This document shows positions 26,794 to 35,553 of a stretch of 64,000 nt of DNA, piece by piece. The position numbers and the translations under genes were made by a program. The DNA is taken from NCBI RefSeq assembly GCF_017068395.1, contig NZ_CP070614.1, positions 1-64,000 of the forward strand. Direction: 5' to 3'. Numbering within the stretch: position 1 is the stretch's first letter; every line of letters begins with the position of its first letter. Origin of the DNA: Rhodococcus pseudokoreensis. GTDB lineage: Bacteria; Actinomycetota; Actinomycetes; Mycobacteriales; Mycobacteriaceae. The notes under the pieces were generated by a model. It worked only from the letters and a program-made list of their open reading frames with translations, ran no database searches and was not told the origin of the DNA.

Positions 26794-26836
26794 ACCTGCC
26801 GAAGCGCTGTCTCAGAAAGGTTGACAGGTTCCGCCA

Positions 26837-27592
26837 GGCTGAGTGGCCGCTTCGCGGTGCATAGGAATCCAATGGCCGATCGTTTCGCGTGGGATGCCAT
26901 TCACGCGCGAGGTGGGGGTGCTGTGATGAAATTGTTTCCGTGCGCAGAACTGATAATCGGCAAGTCGGACAAGTTGATCCGCACCGAACGCGGGTTTCGA
27001 CGGTCATCGTCCATTCATGACCGGTGGTGCATCTCCACCATGCAGAGAGGGTGCTTGTGGCGCGTATCTGAGTCGGGCGGAGAGGATTCCTCTCAGGGGC
27101 CCACTCTAGTGCGAGGTGGGGATGGGTTGTTGCGAGGTCGTTCTGGCCGGTCTGGAAGGTTCTGCCAGAGCATATGGGACAGCCGCTGCCTTTGGTTGTT
27201 CTGTTCCGGACGGCCGTTCGCCACTCGTGTCCTTCTGTGCATTGCCACCAGATAGGGCATCTCGATGCAGGCGTTACTTCTGTGGGACGCAGAGCGTTCT
27301 TGGTGGGATGCCATTCGCGTGCGATCTCCGGCTGGTGTGTGGCGAGGTCGTTGTGTCCGGCGAGGACTCGCTTGCCGGCGCAGATTGGGCATCCCTGCCC
27401 GATGCCGCGCTTCTTGATTGTTGCGCGGTAGGCGTGGTTGTGGGCCGGGCATTGCCACCAGGCGTGAGTGTTGCTGCCTTTGGTGAACTCGGCCGGTGTG
27501 TGTTCGCCGTTGAGTGTGGGATGCCATTCTGCGGCGATGTGGGGCAAGTGCGTCGCGAGGTCGGTCTCGCCGGGGATGGCGCGTGCGGGCAT
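26837..27592 (-). pseudogene. 5' fragment of the treble-clef gene (repeats 1 to 4)
   Basis: From ATG 27592 the frame reads three complete treble-clef repeats (WHPTLNGEHTPAEFTKG..HAWWQC..GCPIC; WHPTKNALRPTEV..IWWQC..GCPIC; WAPERNPLRPTQI..AWWRC..CPTC). The fourth (WHPTRNDRPLDSYA..GHSAW) is cut by the IS3 element. Each repeat is about 65-70 residues. Repeat 1 has an odd AHNHAY in place of GHEW. A truncated product running into the element could still be made. Confidence 0.8.
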
Positions 27593-27823
27593 GTGCTGAT
27601 TCTTTCGGATGGGCCCGACAGTTTCGGTCAGCGGGGAGGCGCTTTTCGGTGCCGATGAGGGATGGGTTCGCCGTGGATGTCGAGGGGTCGATCCGATCTG
27701 GACACCTTTCGAGAAGTATCACACGGGATGTGAGCCCGAGGACTTCGGCCTGTCACGCGTCTAGATTGCCTCTTCCCGCAACCAGCAGCCGAGTCGGTAA
27801 CGTGCGGGAGACCCGCTCCATCA

Positions 27824-28240
27824 ATGGACTATCCACCTAAGGAACCCATCCCAGTGGTAACTGAGACAGAAGGCAATCGCGCCGTTCCGGGGACGTTGCC
27901 GACACCCCCGAAAGCATGGCACAAGGCGGTGTTCGGCACCGGAATTTCCCGTGGCACGCTCAGGGAAGTCCGCAAGATCGTGCCAATGGAGCCCGCCTGC
28001 ATGGCTGTTGCCTCGTAGCTGGACGGACAATGCGACACGAAGACCGGAGCGCTTCCGCGGCCCGAGGTCGAAGAATTTGTGAGTGCATCCGCCAAGCTGG
28101 ACGGACAATGCGACACGAAGACCGGAGCGCTTCCGCGGCCCGAGGTCGAAGAATTTGTGAGTGCATCCGCCAAGCTGGACGGATCGTGGGCCCGCAGCAA
28201 GGTGCGCACCCTGGTCTCACTCGATCGAATACTTCCGTGA
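27824..28240 (+). pseudogene. unknown gene relic with a nonsense codon and a 78-bp tandem duplication
   Basis: A frame opens at ATG 27824 (MDYPPKEPIPVVTETEGNRA) and stops at TAG 28016-28018, where later copies have AAG. In the same frame it continues as LDGQCDTKTGALPRPEVEEF, repeated after exactly 78 bases (26 codons), with a third partial copy running to TGA 28238-28240. The 78-bp copies begin at 28018, 28096 and 28174. The repeat is a whole number of codons and the upstream frame aligns, so this is more likely a decayed coding sequence than a regulatory repeat. I do not recognise the protein. Confidence 0.45.
28018..28173. repeat. two tandem copies of a 78-bp unit plus a partial third
   Basis: The block beginning GCTGGACGGACAATGCGACA at 28018 recurs without change at 28096, and its first ten bases recur at 28174. 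The unit lacks the short dyad-and-spacer layout of a CRISPR. Confidence 0.9.
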
Positions 28241-28448
28241 GGGTCAGGTTGCCAGGCCGAGGCGCGCAAGTTGCCGAGAGACTGAGTCGCGCAGAGGTTC
28301 TGATTTCACTCCGGGACCGAGGCGCGCTGCGCATTCCGTGCTTTTCTCGTGCGGTCGAACAGGACGTCCCACTCGTGGTCACCGAGCAGGACCGCCGGTC
28401 CGCCCGCCGGACGTCTTCCCAGCTTCCCTTGGCGTAGGCGTCCCCTGG

Positions 28449-28772
28449 CTAGTCACCGACGGTGGGCACGTAGCCGTCCGTGTAGGGCCAGTTCACCAAC
28501 GTATCCATCATTGTTTCGTCGGTGATCGAACCGGCCGAGCGTTGGTAGATCACCTCTTCCGGGTTTCGTCGAGTTCCTCGGGCTGTTGAAGGACGTGGTG
28601 CGCGGCGAGCCGGTGGACCTGAGTCGGGGAAATGTCGAGGAGGTCGGCGATCTGCCGCAGCGTGAGGCCTTCGCCCCTGTGCCCTGCCGATCAGCCGGAG
28701 ACGGTCGAGGCGCAGGAGGTGTTCCCGGGCAGACTTGGCGGCAAGAACGCTTCTGGTGTCGGTGACGGTCAT
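28449..28772 (-). pseudogene. small HTH protein gene carrying compensating frameshifts
   Basis: The minus-strand start (ATG 28772) reads MTVTDTRSVLAAKSAREHLL in frame one. The next stretch makes sense only in another frame: GEGLTLRQIADLLDISPTQV then HRLAAHHVLQQPEELDET, a clear HTH. The final part returns to the first frame as PEEVIYQRSAGSITDETMMD then TLVNWPYTDGYVPTVGD and stops at 28449-28451. The joined product resembles small actinobacterial HTH proteins with a C-terminal WPYT motif. Two one-base indels of opposite sign, or sequencing errors, would explain it. Confidence 0.55.
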
Positions 28773-28990
28773 CCTCGCCCTTTCCCGCATCGGTGTTCCC
28801 AGTTGGAACACCGATGTGGACGTTTCCGCTCCTACGGTGAGCGCGACCGGAACTGTCGGCGTCCGATTCGGCCCGCGTCGCCGACCCGCACTCGGGTCCC
28901 GTGTGACGTTTCCGGTTGCCTGCCGCCGTCACACCGTGGGTGAACTGGTAGACAGACCAGGTGTGGTGGAACGCTCTGGTAGGAGGCCGA

Positions 28991-29638
28991 ATGCCGCGAC
29001 CATCATGGGTGAGTACGACGGCGTCCGCCCTCGGTGCGGAGCTGGCACGCATCGGTCTGACCGTCCCCACCGACCGACTCGAGGACCTGCTCACCGACCG
29101 AGTCGCTGCCGTAGCGGAGCAGATGCGCATCACCGAACGCACCGCCCGTCAGTACTTTGACCACGACACCCTGCGCACCCTCGCCCGTGAACTGGCCCTG
29201 AGCGTCAAAGAAGAGGCACCCGGCGCCGACCTGCTGACCCTGCCCCGCACCATCGCCATGCCCCTGCCCACCCTCGGTGCGACGTTCGCCGCTCTCGTCG
29301 AAGTCGCCGCCCTCGCCGGCGCCGACAAGGATCCCGACGCCCCGGCAACGGCGATGGCGATGATCTCCACCCTCGGCGTCCTGACCCGAGACCACGACGG
29401 CGACCTCCCCACCGTCCGGGTGCCGGAGCCGCTCCTCATGCGCGCGGCGCGGCTCATCGAGAACGCCGCCGACCTCGTACACCACGGCTGCGCACTACCA
29501 CCCGACGTCGCCGAGGACGTCCGCCCCCACCTGCAGAAGGCACTGCGCGACGACGCCGCCCGGCTCCGGGCACTGATCCCCGACACCGGCCGACGGTCCG
29601 GCGCGGGTCTGTGGGCGGTTCCCGACGATCCCCGGTGA
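28991..29638 (+). CDS. hypothetical protein with N-terminal HTH-like region
   Basis: A 215-residue protein starting at ATG 28991 with AGGAGG four bases before it. Residues 15-60 (RLEDLLTDRVAAVAEQMRI then TERTARQYFD) read like a helix-turn-helix. The rest is Ala/Leu-rich helices (LPTLGATFAALVEVAALAG, LLMRAARLIENAADLVHHG). No catalytic motif or membrane span is visible. It is divergent from the frameshifted HTH relic just upstream, with which it may once have formed a pair. I cannot name the family. Confidence 0.65.
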   Translation: MPRPSWVSTTASALGAELARIGLTVPTDRLEDLLTDRVAAVAEQMRITERTARQYFDHDTLRTLARELALSVKEEAPGADLLTLPRTIAMPLPTLGATFAALVEVAALAGADKDPDAPATAMAMISTLGVLTRDHDGDLPTVRVPEPLLMRAARLIENAADLVHHGCALPPDVAEDVRPHLQKALRDDAARLRALIPDTGRRSGAGLWAVPDDPR

Positions 29639-29978
29639 ACATCGTGGCTGTTCCAAGTGCATTCGTGTCGCAGAAACGAACGAATGAGACGACGCGAAGT
29701 AGCGCATGACTATCCAAGGCGGATCAACCGGCGTCCCGTTCGTCGGCTCCGGGATGCTTCACCGGACGGGCCTACCGGAAGGATTCGGCTCAGCGCGGTC
29801 CAGTCACGGGCGGATTTCGGGACGTGCCGGTCGTTGTTCCACGTGGGGACGCATTTTTGACCACCACACGCGAGGTCCGCGTCCATGCCTGCACCCGATG
29901 TCCGTGAGGTTGGTGCTCACCCGCTGATGCTGTGCAACATAGCGGGCGTCAGCGTGCGAGCCTCGAAACTTGTCACGT
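29639..29978. other. 340-bp gap without a supported gene
   Basis: Nothing with coding character or repeat structure was found between the hypothetical gene and the vapBC operator. The open frames here are short and overlap one another on both strands. Confidence 0.4.
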
Positions 29979-29994
29979 GATATCATCTGATATC
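29979..29994. promoter_or_regulatory. vapBC operator-like inverted repeat
   Basis: GATATCA, two bases, TGATATC forms a perfect inverted repeat ending 14 bases before the vapB ATG, with AGAGGAGG between. VapB antitoxins bind such palindromes to repress their own operon. Confidence 0.65.
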
Positions 29995-30008
29995 TAGAGG
30001 AGGTTGTT

Positions 30009-30230
30009 ATGTCTGACGTTTTGATCCGCAACTTTCCCGCGGAGGACCTGGCGCTGCTCGACGAGCACGCTGCCCGCCTCGGGATCTCGCGAACCGAGTA
30101 CCTGCGCCGTCAGCTGCAGCAGGAGGCACGTCGAACCATCACCACGGTGTCGGCCGCCGACCTAGTGCGGTTCTCCCAAGACTTCCCCGACCTGGCCGAC
30201 GACGAAGTCATGCGCGGCGCCTGGTCATGA
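30009..30230 (+). CDS. vapB: VapB-like RHH antitoxin
   Basis: A 73-residue antitoxin. The N-terminus [20 protein letters not shown] and [19 protein letters not shown] form a ribbon-helix-helix domain. The C-terminus ([20 protein letters not shown]) is the acidic toxin-binding tail. A strong AGAGGAGG site precedes the ATG, and an operator-like palindrome lies just upstream. The stop overlaps the vapC start (ATGA), the standard coupled layout that keeps the antitoxin in excess. It probably stabilises the plasmid by addiction. Confidence 0.9.
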   Translation: MSDVLIRNFPAEDLALLDEHAARLGISRTEYLRRQLQQEARRTITTVSAADLVRFSQDFPDLADDEVMRGAWS

Positions 30231-30637
30231 GTGACCCGACGTGGCTGATCGACAAGTCCGCGATGGTGCGCCTCGGCGCCAGCCCGGACGCCGAGCAGTG
30301 GGCCAATCGAATCCAGCGCGGTCTGGTCCACATCTGCACCGTGACGCTGCTCGAAGTCGGCTACTCGGCCCGTACCGCTCACGACCTGACGCGGGTACGA
30401 CGCACCCCACCGCTTTCGGCCATGCCCCTGGAGTATTCGACACCCGCGATCGAAGACCGCGCCCTTGATGTGCAACGGCAACTGGCCGAACGTGGACAAC
30501 ATCGTGCACCGTCGATCCCGGATCTGCTGATCGCGGCGACCGCGGAGATCAGCAACCGAGTCGTTCTGCATCTCGACAAAGACTTCGATCTGATCGCAGC
30601 GATAACCGGCCAACCAGTCGAACGACTGGTGACCTAG
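30227..30637 (+). CDS. vapC: VapC-like PIN-domain toxin ribonuclease
   Basis: A 136-residue PIN-domain endoribonuclease. The acidic residues of the active site are visible: [10 protein letters not shown] (first Asp), [10 protein letters not shown] (Glu), [11 protein letters not shown] (Asp) and [11 protein letters not shown] (Asp). VapC toxins cut specific tRNA or rRNA sites when the antitoxin is lost. The length is typical and the sequence is intact. It overlaps vapB by four bases. Confidence 0.9.
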   Translation: MSDPTWLIDKSAMVRLGASPDAEQWANRIQRGLVHICTVTLLEVGYSARTAHDLTRVRRTPPLSAMPLEYSTPAIEDRALDVQRQLAERGQHRAPSIPDLLIAATAEISNRVVLHLDKDFDLIAAITGQPVERLVT

Positions 30638-30663
30638 CGTCGGAACCCGCGACCGGCCCGGTC

Positions 30664-30990
30664 TCACCACGAGGGGACGCGCACGTAAAAGCCGGATAGT
30701 CGCCGGCGCGCTGGTCGATGACATCGCGAGACTGGCTGGTGTCGAGGACTGCCATCTCGACGAGCAGGCCGGTGTCCGAGCGGTGTTCGGCGCCGGAGGT
30801 CATGTCGCCTCGAAGGAACCACTTTGGACTTTGCGAGACGACGGAACGCGTCAGAGCCGGGGATCGGTGCCACTCCCACTCCCACTGCCTGGGGCGGGTC
30901 GTCGGTGTCCTCGATGTCGAGTGCGTCGACGGCAACATCGATGATGGCAACTTTCGAATTCACCGGTGTCGGTTCGGTGAGGTGGTGCAT
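30664..30990 (-). pseudogene. possible frameshifted relic of a small gene
   Basis: The minus strand from ATG 30990 reads MHHLTEPTPVNSKVAIIDVA then VDALDIEDTDDPPQAVGVGV, and after SDAFRRLAKS continues sensibly only in another frame as KWFLRGDMTSGAEHRSDTGL and LVEMAVLDTSQSRDVIDQRA. It then appears to end in the first frame as SGFYVRVPSW. The frame switches suggest a decayed gene. I do not recognise the product and the evidence is only coding-like sequence. Confidence 0.3.
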
Positions 30991-31180
30991 GTTCGGGCCC
31001 GCGCAGTCGGGAGACCGACGGGCGACGCCGTCGGGCACGGGCTACCTTCCGGATGATGCTACCGGACACGGGCCTGCGACCTGGATCGCTCGACACCAAT
31101 CCTCAGTGTTGCTCCGGTCGAGGATCGGCTTTCGGGCGGTTCAAGCACTTGGCTCAAGGCTGCGCCGAGGGGTACTCGGG

Positions 31181-32659
31181 TCAGGTCGCTCTGCTGTGGT
31201 CGGGTCCGATCACAGCCCGGGCGGTGGCGGCGACGGCAGGATCCATCCCGGTGAGCCGGCCGCGGTGCGTCTTCCCGGATAGAAGCTCGAGGACGTCGAG
31301 TGTGGGGCTGACGACGGCAGCGGTTCCGAGGGTCGGGCTGCCCTTCGCGCGCCAGCCGAGGCCGACCAGCAGGTTTCGGATCTCGCTGGTCCATTCCTCG
31401 GCCGGGATGCCGCTCCCGACGACGGCGAGTGCGATCCAGCCTGCCTGTCGGTCGAAGTCGGTCCTGCCCACCGGCAGTCGGGACATAATGTGCCGCCACA
31501 GCGCCAGCGGTTGGTCACGACTGCGGCGGGCGAGCGCGGTCGGCGCCAACCGGCCCTTCCGCACACTCACCAGGCCGAGCGCCCGCGCGCTGTCGCGGAG
31601 CTGCGCGACCGGCCACGTGAGGTCCTCGCGGTTCGCCTTGCCGATCCACCACCCGGTGACGCCGGTCCGCTCGGCGAGCTGCTCGACCACCGCCGGCGGA
31701 AGGTAGCCGGCGCTCGTCAGCCGCACCCCGTCGCCGATCACGTCGAGGAGGAAGGCGTACGGCTCGATCAGGCGTGCGGCGTCTGCCTCGCTCACCTGGA
31801 CCGCGGCGGGTGGCGCCGTCCGTGCCAACACCTGCGTGAGCGCCTGGTTGCCGCCCCGCTCCAGTTGCTCGCACAGCGCGGCCAGCTCCCCGGCCACCGG
31901 GACCGGCGTGGCCACCGCGGCCGCGAGCGCGGTCGTCGCCTCGTCGACGTCGAACCGGTCGGGGTGCCAGTCGAGCGGCAGCCAGTCGCGGGCGTGGCCG
32001 GCGTCCTCGAACGGGGCCGGGACGGACCCCGGGTCGCACCCGCCCCGCACCCACGCCGCCAGCTCCGTGTACCCCCAGATCCCGCCGCAATCCTCGGGTG
32101 GGCAGGCCATCCGACCACCGGTGCAGCGCACCGCGGCGGGCGGCTCGTCGAGGACGGCCTCCACCGCGAGCACGTGGTCCCAGCCGTCCCCGAAGTCGTA
32201 TTGGTACCAGAGCCGGTCACCGGTGCCGGTCAGCACCTGATCGAGCCGGACGCCGTTTTCGAGCACGCCGTCCTCGCCCTCCTCGACGTCGAATGGTGTG
32301 ATGAAGTACGGCGACCGGGGATCGCTGCCCGTGCGGAACCGGTGCAGATGGCCGTCGAGCCACCCCATCGCGGCCTGGATCACCCTGTGCAGCCGGTCGA
32401 GGGTGAGGTCGCCGGGCAGCTCGAGCCGCCGCCACACCGGCGGTTTGGCGCCCACCAGGTCGAGCCGGACCCGAAAGCCGCGAATGCGGGTCGGCGCATC
32501 ACCGACCACGGGCTTCGGGACTCGCAGCACATTCTCGAGCAATCCCATCGAACGATCCGCCCCGATCACACCCAGGAACGTCTGTTGCTGCTCCGGGGGT
32601 AACTCGGCGATGAGCTGCTCGGCGAGCCGTCGTACGTCGTCTGAGGTCGGCACGATCAC
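31181..32659 (-). CDS. pRiA4b ORF-3-like family protein
   Basis: A 492-residue protein of the plasmid pRiA4b ORF-3 family. The signature lies at about residues 55-200: RVRLDLVGAKPPVWRRLELP, LDRLHRVIQAAMGW, HLHRFRTG, WYQYDFGDGWDHVLAVEAVL and CTGGRMACPPEDCGGIWGY. The C-terminal half is an actinobacterial extension with helical repeats. The family is common on plasmids and near transposons. Its biochemical role is not known to me. GTG and ATG options exist near 32659. It is flanked by decayed sequence, so it is probably cargo. Confidence 0.75.
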   Translation of the reverse strand: MIVPTSDDVRRLAEQLIAELPPEQQQTFLGVIGADRSMGLLENVLRVPKPVVGDAPTRIRGFRVRLDLVGAKPPVWRRLELPGDLTLDRLHRVIQAAMGWLDGHLHRFRTGSDPRSPYFITPFDVEEGEDGVLENGVRLDQVLTGTGDRLWYQYDFGDGWDHVLAVEAVLDEPPAAVRCTGGRMACPPEDCGGIWGYTELAAWVRGGCDPGSVPAPFEDAGHARDWLPLDWHPDRFDVDEATTALAAAVATPVPVAGELAALCEQLERGGNQALTQVLARTAPPAAVQVSEADAARLIEPYAFLLDVIGDGVRLTSAGYLPPAVVEQLAERTGVTGWWIGKANREDLTWPVAQLRDSARALGLVSVRKGRLAPTALARRSRDQPLALWRHIMSRLPVGRTDFDRQAGWIALAVVGSGIPAEEWTSEIRNLLVGLGWRAKGSPTLGTAAVVSPTLDVLELLSGKTHRGRLTGMDPAVAATARAVIGPDHSRAT

Positions 32660-32867
32660 CAGTCAACCATCGACCGTGAACGGACGGCATGCCCAGCCGA
32701 TGCACGAACCCGGGTGCCGAGGATGCTCGGCGTCGCACGCTCGACCGTCTACCGCCGTCTCGCCTGATCGGCACCGTGCCAAATAGCGTCGGCAAAACGT
32801 GCCAGGTAGCGCCATCACCGGTGACTGCCCACCCGGGTCAGGGAGTGTCCGAGAAAGGAACGATTTG

Positions 32868-32993
32868 ATGGACGCAGCCGATTCGATAGGAACAGCCGAT
32901 CGATCGCTGAAACCCATTGCCGGTGCGGAGACCGGGTGCAGCGATTACCTGGTGGACCGGACCGCGTCGGGTTGGCCGGCGGTCGTCAAATAG
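32868..32993 (+). CDS. possible small ORF (41 aa)
   Basis: ATG 32868, with AAAGGAAC upstream, opens a 41-codon frame (MDAADSIGTADRSLKPIAGA and on to PAVVK). There is no recognisable domain and nothing else to support it. The surrounding interval 32660-33131 holds no other gene-like sequence. Confidence 0.2.
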   Translation: MDAADSIGTADRSLKPIAGAETGCSDYLVDRTASGWPAVVK

Positions 32994-33131
32994 GACCGAC
33001 AGTAGAAGATCGGTAGAGAAGAACGATGTTGTCTTACGGATGTGTGCGAAGCGTCTCGATCGGTGCGCCACTGAGAGTTCTTGATAGAACAGAGAAGTAT
33101 TGATACCGATAGTGAGCCTTGAGGGGGGCGT

Positions 33132-34379
33132 GTGCGTTTCAAAGATGAGCACCCAGAACTGTTTCGCCAGCTACATCCGACCCGCAATACGGGGGTCGAT
33201 CTTGATTCGATCACGAACTCGTCCCACGAGATGCTGTGGTGGCGATGCTCCGTGGGACACGAGTGGCGAGAGACACCGTTGCAACGGCGATCGCACGCGA
33301 CGTGGAAGAAGGGGGATCTCCACGCATGCCTGTACTGCGTAGCTCCTGGCTGCCTCGTCTACAGCTGCGGTCATCGCAGGTTTCGGCGCAGTGAATCCAC
33401 CTTCCGTGTGCTGGCCCACCCGTGCGACAAGTGTGAGATCACACAGCACGCACAACTGATTCTCGACGCGCTGGACGATTCGGCCGCGGCCGCGGTCCGC
33501 CATCTCGATGACAGCCCGTTTTACGCCCTGTTCTGCGGCACGGCGGCCGAGGCAGTCGAGTGGTGGGACGAGATCTTCCCGCTGGTGGAGGCATATTTCG
33601 TGCGGATGGTCAGCGTGTACGTCGCTATCCAGGCCGTCGAGCATCGTCCCACGCTGAGCGAGCCGACATCGAGTCTGCTCGGGGCGTGCATGCTGCGCAT
33701 CCTCGATGCGCTGCCACAGGACTGCCGGGAGGAGATGCACTCGGCCGTGCCGGAAGATGCCGGGCACTTTCATTCCACGTATCTTCCCGGCCGGCACACT
33801 GTCGAGCTCGGATGGGCGCTGAAGAAGCTCGGCTTCGACATCGTCGATACACCCCTACCGGACGATATCGAGCGGCGCGTGCAATTCTGCGAGCGACAGC
33901 GCTTCTCCGCGACCGGTGAGCTACCCCCGGTCAACCTCGCAGGTAGGCACTATCCCGCCTTCACCCACATTTCCCGGGACCGCGAGAGAGGGGCATTGTC
34001 CGAACTGCGGCGGTTCCGACCGAAGCAGCCCCCACCGCGTGTCACGGCAGTCCGGGTCACGCTCGGCGAATCCACACCCGCCGCGACCGACGACCCTCTC
34101 GGTCGAACGCACATCGGTTACGCCCCAGATCTGCCGCTGCAGGAACTGTGGGAGCGGGGACGCGGAGTGTGGAAGCTGCGTGCCGATCACGTCGCTGCCT
34201 CGACGATCGTCCTCGTGGTGTACGACAAGACAATTGTTCTGGTTGCGTCGATCACCGGACTGACCCTGCACCGTGGCGGTCTGGCCATTCTCGGTGAGCC
34301 GCTTACCGATCACCCTCTCATCGGTAGGCCTGATCCGCTTCATACACCGAATCCCCTCGCTTATGGCGTCATCAGGTGA
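33132..34379 (+). CDS. single treble-clef domain protein of unknown function
   Basis: A 415-residue protein starting at GTG 33132. The first 70 residues are one treble-clef repeat of the type found six times in the broken gene at 22911-27592: HPELFRQLHPTRNTGVDL, MLWWRCSVGHEWRETPL and a final C-x2-C (CLYC). A second cysteine cluster follows (CGHRRFRRS, CDKCEIT). The remaining 300 residues carry an LLGACMLRILDALPQDCREE helix and a basic beta-rich C-terminus and match nothing I recognise. It may use the zinc domain to bind nucleic acid. It stands alone, with no operon partner. Confidence 0.6.
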   Translation: MRFKDEHPELFRQLHPTRNTGVDLDSITNSSHEMLWWRCSVGHEWRETPLQRRSHATWKKGDLHACLYCVAPGCLVYSCGHRRFRRSESTFRVLAHPCDKCEITQHAQLILDALDDSAAAAVRHLDDSPFYALFCGTAAEAVEWWDEIFPLVEAYFVRMVSVYVAIQAVEHRPTLSEPTSSLLGACMLRILDALPQDCREEMHSAVPEDAGHFHSTYLPGRHTVELGWALKKLGFDIVDTPLPDDIERRVQFCERQRFSATGELPPVNLAGRHYPAFTHISRDRERGALSELRRFRPKQPPPRVTAVRVTLGESTPAATDDPLGRTHIGYAPDLPLQELWERGRGVWKLRADHVAASTIVLVVYDKTIVLVASITGLTLHRGGLAILGEPLTDHPLIGRPDPLHTPNPLAYGVIR

Positions 34380-34763
34380 GGTCGAACATAGTGGGCGGGA
34401 GCCTGACCTTCAACGTGCTTTGGTCTCTGGTGCAGTTCGAACGCTTCATCCCCCGCACCCGCAGGCTCGCCACGCGGCGGCTATCTCACGGATCCCATAG
34501 CCCGCGGGGTGCGCTCGGGTCTCGTCGCCGCGGTCGACGAGCGCACGCCCAGTGCGGCGTCGAGTTGGTTGGGATGTACAGCTTCCTGGGCAGTGGAACT
34601 CTTCGGGGGACCGCGCGAGAGCACGTTCTGGGCACGCACGAGAATGGCTCACCGACCACGGCTACCCGCGACCCTCGCGCGAGGTCGGATGGGTTCCCCA
34701 GCGAATAGCTGCACCAGTCGTGCAGTCGAGTTCTGAACGCGTGCCGCCCACCTCTGAAATCCG
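34380..34763. other. 384-bp gap without a supported gene
   Basis: No gene or repeat was recognised. The stretch ends where the recombinase relic begins, so it may contain an old insertion boundary. Confidence 0.35.
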
Positions 34764-35199
34764 GACCAGCCGGTGATCCTGACCGTGCACGAGCTCAAAC
34801 GCCTCGCCCGCAACGCCGCCGAACTGATGATCCTCTCCGCCGAGCTGCAGAGCGGCGGAGTGCAACTGGAGCTGCTGGCCGGGCCGCTGACCGGGATCTA
34901 CGACCCGCACGGCGTGGGCCCCATGCTCTCCGCCGTGCTCGCCGTTGCCGCCCAGCCCGACCGCGACTACATCCGCGAGAAGACCCTCAAGTGCCAGCAG
35001 GCCGCCATCTCCCGCTGCAACCATGGCGGCCGGCCGAAGGTGATCGACGATGACGACGTGCTCTTCGCCCGCGTGCTACGCGCGAAGGGCACCCCGATGT
35101 CCGACATCGTGAGGAAGCTGAGCATCAAGACCGGCAAGAACGCCGGCCAGCATCCCTCCGTCGACTCTCTACCTGGCACTTTCCGACAACGACGCCTGA
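34764..35199 (+). pseudogene. C-terminal fragment of a serine recombinase (resolvase family)
   Basis: From 34764 the frame reads DQPVILTVHELKRLARNAAE, then ELLAGPLTGIYDPHGVGPM, then DRDYIREKTLKCQQAA and NHGGRPKVIDDDD. This is the end of the catalytic domain plus the hinge and HTH of a Tn3/Hin-type resolvase. The first 70 or so residues, including the catalytic Ser, are missing. Near the C-terminus a frameshift moves the reading to LYLALSDNDA with a stop at 35197-35199. The relic shows that a resolvase-bearing element once sat here. Confidence 0.75.
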
Positions 35200-35553
35200 C
35201 CTGGTCAGCAACCCTCGGCCACTTTCCGGTGTAGATCCCACCCTATGGAGGCCCTTCTCGAGCGCTGCGGCGCGCTGTTCGGGGGTGTGGGAAGTGCCGT
35301 GGTAATGGTTCCTCTCTGGTGAATCTGTCGTTGTCTACGGCTATGTAGGGAGAAACCTAGACCACGGCAAGGACAATGATGGCTCCCGTGATGGCGGGGT
35401 CGTGCACCGGACGCTGGCGGGAGTGTGCTGAATGGGATTCTCGTGTGCGCGGCCCCATCGTTGACCAGCGAATTCAGCAGGCCGGCCGGTAGGGGTGTCC
35501 AGGGCAGCGGATACTCTGCCGTCCAGGATTTCGATATGGAGGGTGAGCGTGTG
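35200..35553. other. 354-bp gap without a supported gene
   Basis: Only short open frames are present. The promoter of the lipoprotein gene at 35554 should lie in the last hundred bases, but no clear hexamers stand out. Confidence 0.35.

Larger units (their letters stand above)
25226..26833 (+). mobile_element. IS3-family insertion sequence, about 1.6 kb
   Basis: Inner inverted repeats TGTCAACCTTCACTGAGACA (25233) and TGTCAACCTTTCTGAGACA (inverted, ending 26826) bound orfA and orfB. The 3-bp duplication CCA (25223-25225 and 26834-26836) lies seven bases outside them. Deleting 25226-26833 plus one CCA restores S-A-W-W-L-C in frame in the host gene, so I place the true ends there. If the ends are at the inverted repeats instead, no duplication is visible. 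Confidence 0.85.
22911..27592 (-). pseudogene. treble-clef repeat protein with Vsr-like nuclease end, split by two insertion sequences
   Basis: One minus-strand gene of about 540 codons survives in three pieces: 27592-26834, 25225-24524 and 23081-22911. Removing the IS3 element with one CCA duplication and the ISL3 element with one TGTTTTCT duplication restores a single frame. The restored protein has six treble-clef zinc repeats, each with W-[HA]-P-x2-N, [VIA]WW-x-C, H-x-[WY] and C-x2-C, followed by a Vsr/DUF559-like nuclease region (AVEFDSWYWH, then AAGWTVVRIRE across the ISL3 site). Tandem zinc-ribbon proteins of this type (DUF4379-like) are common accessory genes in actinobacteria, with an unproven defence or mobility role. 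The split gene is presumably inactive. Confidence 0.8.

Noticed and set aside
28018..28240. Tandem repeats as a possible CRISPR array
   Set aside because: The 78-bp units abut without spacers, are identical throughout, keep a reading frame of 26 codons and have no short dyad repeat. They are a tandem duplication.
31490..32602. 370-codon plus-strand frame opposite the pRiA4b ORF-3 gene
   Set aside because: It is Arg/Pro/His-rich antisense of a gene with a clear family signature on the minus strand.
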